NCBI GenBank assembly: GCA_015489175.1
Contig: WGAI01000036.1
Location: 1-44,574, forward strand
Length of the DNA: 44,574 nucleotides
Origin: Caldifarciminota bacterium
Lineage (GTDB): Bacteria; Hydrothermota; Hydrothermia; B15-G9
Direction of reading: 5' to 3'
The position numbers and the translations under genes are program-made. Below, piece after piece: positions 8,912 through 17,962 of the stretch; position 1 is the stretch's first letter; the number at the start of each line of letters is the position of its first letter. The notes beneath the pieces are model-generated. The model saw only the letters and a program-made list of their open reading frames with translations, was not told where the DNA came from and ran no database searches.

Positions 8912-10708
8912 TTATTTCGGGAGGATGGCGTCCACTTCCCAGATTATTATCTGGCCGTCGATCCCGCCGCTTGCGAGATACTTGCCGTCAGGCGTGAGGG
9001 CGAGCGACGGTATGCCATCCTGATAGCCCGAGATTTCCTTGATAAGGTTGCCGTTACCCGGATTCCACACTTTGATTGAGCCGCCGAGGCTTGCCGTGAA
9101 AACGGCTGAACCGTTTGGCATAACCACCATCGAGGTTATGTTGCGGTCAAAAGCTTTTATGTTCCTTATGAGTTTTCCAGTGTTGAAGTCCCAGATCTTG
9201 AAAGTGCCATCCCTCGATGTGGAATAAAGCTGTCCGTCTCTGTAAATCAACGATGTAATGGCGTTATCGTGAGCCTTCCAGCTCCTGAGTTCCTTGCCTG
9301 TTGCAATCTCAAAAACCGAGATCTTTCCGTCAAATCCGCCGATGGCTATCTTATCGCCCACAAATTCGCAGCTCCTGACACCCATAGGATCGCCAAACTT
9401 CTTGTCTATGGCAGGTTTCCATGTCGATGTCTCGTAAATCATAAGCTGTCTGCGCATCCCTCCAAATGCCATGTATTTGCCATCAGGGGAAAACTCTATG
9501 AAAAACACAAGATCACCGATCGACGGGATTTGTGCAACAATGCTGCTGTTTTGGATGTCATAGACAAGTATGGTGTCCCTACCGCCGCCAACGACAAAAT
9601 ATTTGCCATCAGGCGATATAGTTGCTATCTCACCAAGAGCTTCCTTCCAGAGGAGGGAACCGTCATCCGTATTCCAGAGGTGAACCACGCCGTCAAATCC
9701 TGTCGAAAGTATGTGTTTGCCATCCGGTGTGAAGGCCATAGCTGTGACCCATCCGCCATACTGACGGGAGTGAACTGTAACGAGCTTGTTGTTCGGTATA
9801 TCCCAGATTATGATCTGTCCGTTGTCAGTGCCTGCCACAATGAACTGGCCATCGGGTGAGATCGTCATGCTGTAAATCTCGCCGTAGGATGTGGTAAATG
9901 TGCGTTTCGGTGCTCTCCTGTCGAGTTCCCAGACTTTGACCGTGCTATCTGAGCTCGATGAGACAAGATAGCCGTTAGCGAACCCCAGATCTGTAACCGC
10001 ACCGGCATGGGCCTCTATGGGCTTCATCGCTTCCTTGAAATTGGATGGGTTGAGGAAATACAGGAACCCGTCACTTCCACCGGCAACAAGCAACTTCCTT
10101 GAAGGTGAATAAGCGACGGAGCTTATGGAGATGTCACCGTATTTGGATTCAAGATAGGTGCCATCTTTTTTGTAAAGTCTGACAACTCCGCCATCCGTAG
10201 CAACTGCAAGCATGTCTCCTGGCAAGAAAATCATGTCTGTGATAGCTGCATCGAGTGATAAGGTGTCTATTACAGCTCCATTTTCGCCGTTATAACGCAC
10301 AACATGACCATCCTCAAAGCCTATGGCGTAAAACTTACCGTCAGGAGAGTATGCGTAAGATGTAATTGGAGAACCGAGATCCGACTGAGACACGATTTGT
10401 CCTGTCTTGATGTTCCATGTGACCCAGTAACCATCCTCTCCCACGCTGACGGCATAATCGGTGTTTGGCACGGCTTCAATATCAGTCACATTGCTCAAAT
10501 GCTTGTGCAATCCCCTAACAAATTCCCCTGTTCTGGCATCCCAAACATAGATTTCCCCATCGCCACCGCCCGTAACGATCAGTTTTCCATCCGATGAATA
10601 AGTGATGGTTCCAACCCAATAGTTATGTCCTGTGATTACCAACTTTGCCCCATAAGGGACAGAGTGGATTTCTGCTGTTACAAATAATAGTGCGAGCAAC
10701 AGGTTCAT
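8912..10708 (-). CDS. Exported WD40-repeat protein, 14 repeats
   Basis: After a short, uncharged signal-like segment (MNLLLALLFVTAEIHS) this 598-residue protein is built wholly of WD40 repeats. I count 14 blade endings of the WD type (YVWDAR, VTWNIK, VKVWEL, IIIWDI, VHLWNT, FKIWDF, IKVWNP, IIIWEV and weaker ones such as LMIYE), most preceded by SPDGKY-like turns. Fourteen repeats would make two seven-bladed propellers. There are no kinase or other fused domains. The start follows AGGAGGT. WD40 proteins are usually interaction platforms; an extracytoplasmic one beside another propeller and a DUF58 gene suggests an envelope scaffold, but the partner is unknown. Confidence 0.83.
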   Translation of the reverse strand: MNLLLALLFVTAEIHSVPYGAKLVITGHNYWVGTITYSSDGKLIVTGGGDGEIYVWDARTGEFVRGLHKHLSNVTDIEAVPNTDYAVSVGEDGYWVTWNIKTGQIVSQSDLGSPITSYAYSPDGKFYAIGFEDGHVVRYNGENGAVIDTLSLDAAITDMIFLPGDMLAVATDGGVVRLYKKDGTYLESKYGDISISSVAYSPSRKLLVAGGSDGFLYFLNPSNFKEAMKPIEAHAGAVTDLGFANGYLVSSSSDSTVKVWELDRRAPKRTFTTSYGEIYSMTISPDGQFIVAGTDNGQIIIWDIPNNKLVTVHSRQYGGWVTAMAFTPDGKHILSTGFDGVVHLWNTDDGSLLWKEALGEIATISPDGKYFVVGGGRDTILVYDIQNSSIVAQIPSIGDLVFFIEFSPDGKYMAFGGMRRQLMIYETSTWKPAIDKKFGDPMGVRSCEFVGDKIAIGGFDGKISVFEIATGKELRSWKAHDNAITSLIYRDGQLYSTSRDGTFKIWDFNTGKLIRNIKAFDRNITSMVVMPNGSAVFTASLGGSIKVWNPGNGNLIKEISGYQDGIPSLALTPDGKYLASGGIDGQIIIWEVDAILPK

Positions 10709-10760
10709 AGCCCTTACCTCCTTTGTTTAATCTGGTTTAAATTCCCCCTCCCCATTGGTC

Positions 10761-12140
10761 TCAGAACCAGAATTTGTAGAATATCTTAATTCGCCGTTCG
10801 ATACGCCGCTCTTTGGTGTCTGAAACATCAGGGTCGTTAACGAGGCCATCTGCCGTATGGGCTGGCTCCCCAAACTCAAGGTAGATTTCAGAGTTCTTAA
10901 ATCCCCTGTAGGCAAGCTGTAAGAACAATGAGTTCCATGAGCCACAAATAGCATGCCCCACAGCCCCTCTTCCGTAGAACTGGAAATTGTCCGTGATGTT
11001 GTAACGGATTTCAACACCGAATATTAACCTCTGGCCTATGGAATAAGGAACATTCACCTCATGCGTGTTCACACCTATGTCCTTTATCTTAAGCTGGACT
11101 TTCCCGCCTGCCTTCCGACTTTCTCCCCCTATCTCAAAAAATAGGTGCTTCCACCTGTCTTTTTTCTCCATCGTGTATTCGTAAGAAGCTTTAAAAGTAA
11201 AACCATTTATGAATTCCCAGTATGTTTCGATGTAGTTCTGGCTGACATAGTGTGATGTGCTCTCCGGCATCCCGAGCCAGTAGTTGGTCGTGTATGTGCG
11301 GTTCCTGTAGATCAGGTTTATGGCCTTGTGAGGCACAAGATAGATCAGCTCGGAATAGATGCCTTTCCTGCCGAACTCGCGGTCGAAAAGTGGGTTAAAC
11401 CTGTTTGACAGTTCATCGATAAAATCCTTGCCGTAATAGAAATACGATGTCGCAAGCATGAAATTGGAAAAACGGAAACTCCTGAGTTCTGTCTCCACCG
11501 CCATACGATCTGACCATTTGCCTTCATGTTCAGGGTGGAAGCTCTGAGCCGCCTCAACTGTCATTCTCAAAGGCCCCTTTATCTTTATGCTCCCTTCAAA
11601 TCCCTTTACATCGTTGTAAGATGTGGCGTTGCCTCTCCAATCCTTTTTCAGGTAGATAAAACCAAGTCCGCCTTTGGTACCAAACTTTTTGTAGCCCTTG
11701 AAAATGTAGGCCTCGCCATCCCATGTCCCGTATTTGCTCATAATGCCTGTGATGTAAAGTCCATATTTCTCCCAGAAATCGAACCGCAATCCGGAAGCCT
11801 TGGGCCCCCACGAATCGTCCTTCAACCTATCGTTGTTAACAAGCTTCAACAAGGGGCTTGGGACATAAAACCTGTCCTCTCGTGAGAAGATAGTGACCTG
11901 CGAATACTGCTTCTTAAGCGTCAGGTGCCCCTGAAAATAAAAAAGCTGGCCTTCCTGCTGCGTTGTCTCGGTAACAAGCGATCCGTAAGCATCGGTGTTG
12001 CTCATAGGGCTGCCGGAGATCTTCCACTCAAATCTGTGTCTGCCCCAGGGAATTTGATGCACATAATATCCAAATTCTCCCTCGTAATAGCCACCCACAT
12101 AAAGGCCCGATATCATTGCTAAAATCATTAAAGTTCCCAT
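10761..12140 (-). CDS. Probable outer-membrane beta-barrel protein
   Basis: This 459-residue protein is rich in aromatic, amphipathic strands separated by charged turns (for example FGYYVHQIPWGRHRFEW, SNFMLATSYFYYGKDF, LFLQLAYRGFKNSEIYLEFG) and ends in KIFYKFWF, with the terminal Phe typical of outer-membrane barrels. The signal-like start (MGTLMILAMISGLYVGG) is short and uncharged. I see no Shine-Dalgarno sequence before the ATG; a TATAAT lies about 11 bases upstream on the same strand, so the mRNA may have a very short or no leader. It is the first gene of the long - strand run. No specific family is recognised. Confidence 0.68.
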   Translation of the reverse strand: MGTLMILAMISGLYVGGYYEGEFGYYVHQIPWGRHRFEWKISGSPMSNTDAYGSLVTETTQQEGQLFYFQGHLTLKKQYSQVTIFSREDRFYVPSPLLKLVNNDRLKDDSWGPKASGLRFDFWEKYGLYITGIMSKYGTWDGEAYIFKGYKKFGTKGGLGFIYLKKDWRGNATSYNDVKGFEGSIKIKGPLRMTVEAAQSFHPEHEGKWSDRMAVETELRSFRFSNFMLATSYFYYGKDFIDELSNRFNPLFDREFGRKGIYSELIYLVPHKAINLIYRNRTYTTNYWLGMPESTSHYVSQNYIETYWEFINGFTFKASYEYTMEKKDRWKHLFFEIGGESRKAGGKVQLKIKDIGVNTHEVNVPYSIGQRLIFGVEIRYNITDNFQFYGRGAVGHAICGSWNSLFLQLAYRGFKNSEIYLEFGEPAHTADGLVNDPDVSDTKERRIERRIKIFYKFWF

Positions 12141-12206
12141 GATGGTTACAATTATAATCTAAACGCATGTCATAGTGGTAAGTGGGACGGCAAAAAGGAG
12201 GTTAAA

Positions 12207-12734
12207 ATGACAGGTTCAATCCTGTGGCCTTTCATCATATTTTTCAGCAGGATACTTGATGTCTCGCTGGGCACAATAAGGGTCAGAATGATCGTTCAGC
12301 GAAACAGGTTCCTCGCTGCACTTATCGGCTTTTTTGAGGTCTTCATTTTCATTCTGATCGTCAGCAAGGTTATCCAGAACATTGGAAACATCATCAATGT
12401 GGTGGCATACGCCCTCGGATTCGCCACGGGCAACCTTGTCGGCATCACTATCTCTGAACGAATGTCCAGGCCCATTTTGAATGTAAACATCCTATCGCGA
12501 GAGAAGTGGAAGGAGATCGAGGAGGCGCTTCGTGAAGCCGGCTTCGGCGTCACGAGACTACCCGCATTCGGCAAGGAAGGCATGGCCTCGCTCCTGAATG
12601 TGGTAATATCTGCAAAATCTCTGCCCAAGCTCAGGGAAATAGTATATTCTATTGACCCAAAGGCATTTATGTTCGCCCAACCTGTCGAATCCCTGAGAGG
12701 AGGCTATGTTTACGGAATAAAGTCAAAAATTTGA
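12207..12734 (+). CDS. UPF0316/DUF2179-type membrane protein
   Basis: This 175-residue protein has three closely spaced N-terminal membrane segments (about 5-85: ILWPFIIFFSRILDVSLG, ALIGFFEVFIFILIVSKV, NVVAYALGFATGNLVG) and a soluble C-terminal alpha/beta domain with a DUF2179-type pattern (GFGVTRLPAFGKEG, then LREIVYSIDPKAFMFAQPVESLRGGY). This arrangement matches the UPF0316 (DUF5698 plus DUF2179) family of unknown function. The start follows AAGGAGGTTAAA. It stands alone, between a divergent barrel gene and a convergent rubrerythrin-like gene. Confidence 0.8.
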   Translation: MTGSILWPFIIFFSRILDVSLGTIRVRMIVQRNRFLAALIGFFEVFIFILIVSKVIQNIGNIINVVAYALGFATGNLVGITISERMSRPILNVNILSREKWKEIEEALREAGFGVTRLPAFGKEGMASLLNVVISAKSLPKLREIVYSIDPKAFMFAQPVESLRGGYVYGIKSKI

Positions 12735-12741
12735 TCGAAAA

Positions 12742-13224
12742 TCAAGGTCCAACATGTGTCATTGGCCAGATATTCTCGTAGTTCTCAATCTCTTTTAAGT
12801 GTTCCAGCTCCTGCTTCAGGAGTTCGTAATGGCTTTGCTCCATGGAAGCTAAGATTTCAATCATCTTTTGGGTCTCTTCGTCCTTGAACATCGGGGCCAT
12901 CCTCAGATAGAACTTTTTGGCTTCCAATTCTGCCTCCATGGCATCCTTGATTATGTCGGCTATGGGGCGCTGCTCATCGCTCACATCCACCTGTGGAAGC
13001 GGGAAATCCTCGTTTTCGGGAAAGTCTTTAGGCTCTTCGCCAAACTCAGATGTATAGACTGCCTCAAGATAGGCTTTGTGCTTCTCCTCCTCATCGGCAA
13101 GGAAACGAAGCCTGTCCTTCAGGATGTAGTTTTTGACCCTTTCCGACAGGGTCTTATACACTTCCATGCTGTCAATCTCACTCTTAATGGCTATCAACAA
13201 GAGCTCTCTGAGCGTTTCTGCCAT
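12742..13224 (-). CDS. Rubrerythrin-like ferritin-type diiron protein
   Basis: This 160-residue cytoplasmic protein is a four-helix ferritin-like domain with a complete set of likely diiron ligands in two repeats: Glu16, Glu46 and His49 (EEKH), then Glu99, Glu129 and His132 (EQSH). Rubrerythrin-type proteins reduce hydrogen peroxide in anaerobes. The C-terminal rubredoxin domain of classic rubrerythrin is missing, so a separate electron donor would be needed; such 'erythrin-only' proteins are common. The start follows AGGAGG. It has its own likely promoter upstream (13283-13311). Confidence 0.8.
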   Translation of the reverse strand: MAETLRELLLIAIKSEIDSMEVYKTLSERVKNYILKDRLRFLADEEEKHKAYLEAVYTSEFGEEPKDFPENEDFPLPQVDVSDEQRPIADIIKDAMEAELEAKKFYLRMAPMFKDEETQKMIEILASMEQSHYELLKQELEHLKEIENYENIWPMTHVGP

Positions 13225-13282
13225 TTCAATCCTCCTTTTGGATAGAAATGTTATACCGAACGGCTCGAGATTTCATCATGCC

Positions 13283-13311
13283 GTTATCACCTATGTTAGA
13301 TTGTCGTTCAA
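13283..13311 (-). promoter_or_regulatory. Possible promoter of the rubrerythrin-like gene
   Basis: Read on the - strand, TTGAAC (13311-13306) is followed after 17 bases by GATAAC (13288-13283), each four of six to the sigma70 consensus. The predicted start lies about 50 bases before the ATG at 13224. The spacing is ideal and the boxes are moderate. Confidence 0.35.
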
Positions 13312-13560
13312 AAAACTTGAGTATTCTACCTAAAATCCATAATCCACTTAATATTTTTCGTATTTGCCATCCTCATGTTATAAACTGGTTATCATTGGCA
13401 AGAAAAACTTTTACTCGGAGATCTTTTCTTAGGATTTCGATGAAGAAGCATCATCCTGCATCCGTTGGAGGACTCAACAACTTGTGCCTTTTCCAATTAC
13501 CTGCCCTATGGCTCATCTTTAATCGTTTCTTTCAGGTTTTAGGTGAAGTGATTCGTGACC

Positions 13561-13589
13561 TTGACGACACACTTCAGAACTGCTAAAAT
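13561..13589 (+). promoter_or_regulatory. Strong sigma70-type promoter for the large surface protein
   Basis: TTGACG (13561-13566) and TAAAAT (13584-13589) are separated by exactly 17 bases; each differs from consensus at one base. The predicted start is near 13596, giving a leader of about 130 bases before the gene at 13729. Of the rest of the 504-base gap 13225-13728, the left part holds only the divergent promoter and no credible gene. Confidence 0.65.
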
Positions 13590-13609
13590 ACCTCGTGTTG
13601 GAACTGAAG

Positions 13610-13678
13610 ATGGCTGAAACAAGGAAAATCGTGCAACAGAATATGTCTCCCGTTTCTAAAGGGGAGTTTTTTGTATGA
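13610..13678 (+). CDS. Possible 22-codon leader ORF
   Basis: An ATG at 13610, about 14 bases after the predicted transcription start, opens a 22-codon frame that ends with TGA at 13676-13678. The frame runs through the terminator-like hairpin, so ribosomes translating it would disrupt the hairpin. There is no strong ribosome site and the peptide (beginning MAETRKIVQQ) shows no run of one amino acid, as a classic attenuator would. It may be chance. Confidence 0.25.
   Translation: MAETRKIVQQNMSPVSKGEFFV
13647..13672 (+). terminator. Intrinsic-terminator-like hairpin in the 5' leader
   Basis: CTCCC (13647-13651) pairs with GGGAG (13662-13666) across a ten-base loop, directly followed by six T (13667-13672). 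It lies between the promoter at 13561 and the gene at 13729, so on the + strand it would stop transcription before the gene unless read through. It is therefore either an attenuator or the end of a short leader RNA. The stem is only five pairs, so efficiency would be partial. Confidence 0.45.
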
Positions 13679-13728
13679 AAGCAAATACAATTTTATCAAG
13701 TAACCAAAATTAAACAGGAGGTTGTCAT

Positions 13729-16700
13729 ATGTGGCGTAAGATTGTATCGATGGTAGCAGTGCTGGCATTTGTTAGCGCTGCCGTAGCAGCTGTGCCAAAC
13801 GCAGATGTGATCAAACCAGCCAAGAGTTATACCAAGCCTGCTAAAGTTGTTCCAGGACCAGTCGTCAAAAAGGTGAAAGTGGCGGAAAAGGAGCGCTCAC
13901 CATTCTCGTTGGCCAGAGAAGGCAAGAAGTTGGCCGTGGGTAATCGCGTTCCAGGAGTGAAAAATCCAGACAGTTTGTATTACTATAACGCTGTTGATAA
14001 CGATGCTATCGGTTTAAGCGGTGGAGGAACATATCAGGCAGCAATAAGGTTCACACCCGAAGAACTCGGCCCCTACACAAACAACGCAATAACGGAGGTG
14101 TATTTCTATCACCACGAAAGCACAACCCACTCCGGAAATGTGATTATCTATGGACCGGGGACTTCCACATCACCTGGCGAAATACTTGCCACGGTTCCTT
14201 ATACGATCGACACAGCTGGCTGGGTGTCTGTTCCTCTTCCCAACCCTATCCTAATAGATGGCAATAGCGATATATGGATCGCAGTGGAAGTAACGCATGC
14301 TGCCAATGAGTATCCCATTTCAGTTGACCAGGGACCTGCTATTCCAGGTAAAGGCGATTGGGTGTATTCTGGCGCGATAGATACATTGTGGCATGAGCTC
14401 ACCGAGTTTAACCTAAGCTACAACTGGAACATCGGTGTGATCGTTGAGTCTTACGATCCGGGTGACCCGCTGCCGCCATCCGATGTGACCGCATACTCCG
14501 ATTACACCATGCCCACGGAGATAAATCTGAGCTGGGTTGACCCCACACACTATGTTAATGGCGACACACTGACCGATTTCCATATCGAGATATGGATGTC
14601 CAGTGAGACAAAAGACACGGTATTCCTTGACACCGTCCCCGCCGGAGTGCAGCAATACACAGCAACAGGCCTCACAGACGGCACGCTCTACACATTCTGC
14701 CTCAGAACCGTGGATGTTAACGACTCAACAAGCAGCTTCGCAAGCGCAAGCTGGTATGCTGGCGGTTCGCCGTATCCAGCTCCGCCTCACGATCTTGCAG
14801 CCACTGTGCTTGACGAATCCACTGTCGAGCTGACATGGATCAACCCGTCAACGCAAGCCGACGGGACACCGCTCGACGATCTGGCCGGCATCAACATCTA
14901 TGTTGACGGTGAACTCGCAGAAACCTATGCGACTTCTGACACAGGCGCACTCATAACATACGATATAACCGTCACACCCGGTAGGCACACATTCTATGTC
15001 ACAGCTGTCGATAACGAGTCCCCTCAGCACGAGTCGGATCCGTCAAATGAAGTGGAAGTCATCACAAATGTGCACGCAGGTGGGCCTGATGGCTACGGCT
15101 ACACATTCATCGATTCCGACCATCCGAACGGCCCTGTATTCGAGTGGATAGACGCTTCGGTCGGCACACCTTACAATCTTGGCGACGACGATAATGTCCT
15201 TATACAGCTCCCGTTCCCGTTCCCGTTCTATGACCAGACGCTCACAGAAATCTACCTCGTTTCTAACGGGTTCTTAACCTCCAGCAACACAACAGATTTC
15301 GGCAACGACCCGCTGCCTGACAACAGTAAGAATAACATAATTGCACCGTTCTGGGATGACCTCAATCCAAGCAATGGAGGCACCATCTACACCTATTTTG
15401 ATACCACAAACAATGTTTTCGTTGTCGAGTGGTATCAGGTTCCTCATTTCGGCTCAGGCGGGCCCTACACATTTGAGGTTATCTTCTACCCCAACGGCGA
15501 CCTGAAGTTCCAGTATCTCAGCATGGTTGACAGGCTCGGTGAATCCACAATCGGTATTCAGGGCGGCGATGGCAGCAATGATTATTATCTACAATACACT
15601 TACGATGGAGATCCTCTGACAGTTCATGATTCTCTTGCTATCATGTGGACATATCCGAGCTATGAGCACGATGTTGGCATATTTGCCGTTCAGGAACCCG
15701 TAGCTGGCAACTACAACATCGGTGACGAAATTACGCCTCAGGTTACCGTCGTCAACAACGGCCAAAGCGCTGAATCCTTTGATGTGACAGCGGTGATATA
15801 CTACGGTGACAGCCTCGTTTACACATCCACAACTGCTGTGAACAACCTGAATGCAGGCGAAACAGCTGATCTGACTTTTGCTGATCCGTTTACTGTGCCC
15901 GGTGAGGGAACATACAATTTCATAGTCTATACATCACTCCCCGGCGACGAATATCCCGGCAATGACACAGTAGAAGTTCAATTCTATGTCCTTGCTTACA
16001 CCGAAGACTTTGAGGCCAACAACGGCTTCTACACACCTGATCCTGCCACAGGTGCATGGGAATGGGGCACTCCAACCTACGGACCTCCGACGGCACATTC
16101 AGGCACTAATCTCTGGGGCACTGTTCTTGGCGGAGACTACGAGAACAACGCCGACTGGAGGCTCTACTCGGTCGATTACATAGCCACATCGGATAACCCA
16201 ACAATCACATTCTGGCAGTGGTATGACATTGAGAATGGATTCGATGGTGGTAATGTGGCGGTTTCAACTGATAACGGAGCCACATGGACTATCGTTGAGC
16301 CGGTGGGCGGATACGATGACAATTCCATCGTCGGACTTGGTGGCGAGCCTGGATTTACAGGCAACAGCGGCGATTGGGTGCAGGCCACTTTCAACCTCAA
16401 TGGGATCACAGCCGGAACGATCTTCAAGATCCGTTTCCGCTTCGGCTCCGACGCTTCTGTAACACACGCCGGTTGGTATATAGACGATGTGGCAGGTGCA
16501 GGCATTATGCCTTACATCCTGGATCATGATGTGGGGGTCACAGGCGTAATATCTCCTGTGGGACGCGTTATGCCCGGAGTGCCTGTCGATGTATCCGCCA
16601 CTGTCCGCAACTACGGTGCAAATGATGAGACATTCGATGTGACAGCAATTATCTACACCGAGAGCAAAGACACCGTGTTCAACCAGACCATAAACCTGAG

Positions 16701-17859
16701 CCTCGCAGCTGGGAACTTCGCTGATGTCAGCTTTGGATCATTCACACCTGATTCGAACATGGTTTATGACATCCTCGTATTCACATCGCTTACAGGCGAC
16801 GAAAATGCCAGCAACGATACCGCATACGCACAGTTCCGCACAATCATAGGGTTCGGTGATGTTTTCTATGTCCTTGATGCTCAGGCTGCAACTGGGGACA
16901 ACCACCTTCTCGGTGTTGAGTTCGACGGTAACTACTTCTACATAACCGGTGGTAATAGCGGCAATGATCCAAACAAAGTGTATGTGCTCGATCCCACAGG
17001 CACCCTCTTGTGCACCGTTGACCAGCCTGCTCATTCCACAGGTTGGGGCTGGAGAGACCTGGCATTTGACGGTGACACCCTATATGCAAGCGTTGACCCC
17101 AATGTGGATGCATTCAGCATAGATGTGGGCACCTGCCAGCTGACATACTACGGCTCATTTGCAGGACCGGAGAACCCGAACCGCGCACTCGCATACAGAC
17201 CGTCAGACGGACACTTCTTCACGGCGAACTTCGGCTCGAACATCTACGAATTCGACAAGACCAATCCTTCCATCAACACATGGTCAAACACCTATGCCAT
17301 CTACGGTGCTGCTTATAATCCGTTGACACAGACCGTATGGTTCTCCGCACAGGAGATGAACTCCTATGGCTACAACAATGTCATTTACGAGTTTGATCCG
17401 GCAACAGGCTCATACACTGGAAATATCATAGAGTTCCCGCTCCCGGAGGGATATACAGATGCAATGGCTGGCGGTTTGACCATCAGTGAATTCTACGGCA
17501 CACTTGTTATGTTCGAGCTCTTGCAGGGTACCCCAGATGACTTTATCGTTGGCATCTACATGGGACTTCCGTCTGTCGAGGAAGAACCTGTGAAACCTGC
17601 AACTTACAGCCTCAACATCAAGCAGAACCCGATCTACAGGTCCGGCGTGCTGAGCTTCACGCTTCCTAAGGCTTCCGATGTCGAGATCACCCTCTACGAC
17701 GCCACAGGCAGAATGGTCAGCAAACTCGCTTCCGGCAAATTCTCCGCTGGCTCTCACACGGTCACGCTCAACGCAAGCAAGCTCACCAACGGCGTTTACT
17801 TCGTCCACATGAAGGCCGACAACTTCAACACGGTCAAGAAGGTCACTGTGATCAGGTAA
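13729..17859 (+). CDS. Large surface protein with type IX secretion sorting domain
   Basis: This 1376-residue exported protein starts with a standard signal peptide (MWRKIVSMVAVLAFVSAAVAA, cleavage near residue 21). In order, I see a region of unknown fold to about 244, two fibronectin-type-III-like domains (about 245-345 and 348-450), a nidogen-like module (about 452-640, WDDLNP and VFVVEW), a CARDB-like domain (about 645-750), a jelly-roll module ending in GWYIDDV (about 756-925), a second CARDB-like domain (about 931-1040), a propeller-like region (about 1042-1280), and a C-terminal sorting domain (about 1294-1376) with LSFTLPKASDVEITLYD, TGRMVSKLASG and GVYFVHMK. Such domains direct cargo through the Por machinery to the cell surface. 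There is no catalytic motif, so an adhesive or structural role is likely. The start follows AGGAGG. Confidence 0.85.
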   Translation: MWRKIVSMVAVLAFVSAAVAAVPNADVIKPAKSYTKPAKVVPGPVVKKVKVAEKERSPFSLAREGKKLAVGNRVPGVKNPDSLYYYNAVDNDAIGLSGGGTYQAAIRFTPEELGPYTNNAITEVYFYHHESTTHSGNVIIYGPGTSTSPGEILATVPYTIDTAGWVSVPLPNPILIDGNSDIWIAVEVTHAANEYPISVDQGPAIPGKGDWVYSGAIDTLWHELTEFNLSYNWNIGVIVESYDPGDPLPPSDVTAYSDYTMPTEINLSWVDPTHYVNGDTLTDFHIEIWMSSETKDTVFLDTVPAGVQQYTATGLTDGTLYTFCLRTVDVNDSTSSFASASWYAGGSPYPAPPHDLAATVLDESTVELTWINPSTQADGTPLDDLAGINIYVDGELAETYATSDTGALITYDITVTPGRHTFYVTAVDNESPQHESDPSNEVEVITNVHAGGPDGYGYTFIDSDHPNGPVFEWIDASVGTPYNLGDDDNVLIQLPFPFPFYDQTLTEIYLVSNGFLTSSNTTDFGNDPLPDNSKNNIIAPFWDDLNPSNGGTIYTYFDTTNNVFVVEWYQVPHFGSGGPYTFEVIFYPNGDLKFQYLSMVDRLGESTIGIQGGDGSNDYYLQYTYDGDPLTVHDSLAIMWTYPSYEHDVGIFAVQEPVAGNYNIGDEITPQVTVVNNGQSAESFDVTAVIYYGDSLVYTSTTAVNNLNAGETADLTFADPFTVPGEGTYNFIVYTSLPGDEYPGNDTVEVQFYVLAYTEDFEANNGFYTPDPATGAWEWGTPTYGPPTAHSGTNLWGTVLGGDYENNADWRLYSVDYIATSDNPTITFWQWYDIENGFDGGNVAVSTDNGATWTIVEPVGGYDDNSIVGLGGEPGFTGNSGDWVQATFNLNGITAGTIFKIRFRFGSDASVTHAGWYIDDVAGAGIMPYILDHDVGVTGVISPVGRVMPGVPVDVSATVRNYGANDETFDVTAIIYTESKDTVFNQTINLSLAAGNFADVSFGSFTPDSNMVYDILVFTSLTGDENASNDTAYAQFRTIIGFGDVFYVLDAQAATGDNHLLGVEFDGNYFYITGGNSGNDPNKVYVLDPTGTLLCTVDQPAHSTGWGWRDLAFDGDTLYASVDPNVDAFSIDVGTCQLTYYGSFAGPENPNRALAYRPSDGHFFTANFGSNIYEFDKTNPSINTWSNTYAIYGAAYNPLTQTVWFSAQEMNSYGYNNVIYEFDPATGSYTGNIIEFPLPEGYTDAMAGGLTISEFYGTLVMFELLQGTPDDFIVGIYMGLPSVEEEPVKPATYSLNIKQNPIYRSGVLSFTLPKASDVEITLYDATGRMVSKLASGKFSAGSHTVTLNASKLTNGVYFVHMKADNFNTVKKVTVIR

Positions 17860-17886
17860 TACCTGATTCAAACCTGCGAAATCTCG

Positions 17887-17914
17887 GAGGGGGCCTTTTG
17901 GCCCCCTCTTTTTT
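17887..17914 (+). terminator. Intrinsic terminator after the large surface protein
   Basis: A nine-pair stem GAGGGGGCC / GGCCCCCTC with a four-T loop is followed by six T, 27 bases after the stop codon. This is a textbook Rho-independent terminator and separates the surface-protein gene from ktrB. Confidence 0.92.
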
Positions 17915-17962
17915 ATGATTACCTCCGACTGCCCTTAAAATTTAAGTCACCACAAGACAACA

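Noticed and set aside
13248-13586. A 112-codon + strand frame in the gap before the large surface protein
   Set aside because: It has no ribosome site, an unbalanced composition and no recognisable motif, and it overlaps the divergent rubrerythrin promoter and the promoter at 13561.
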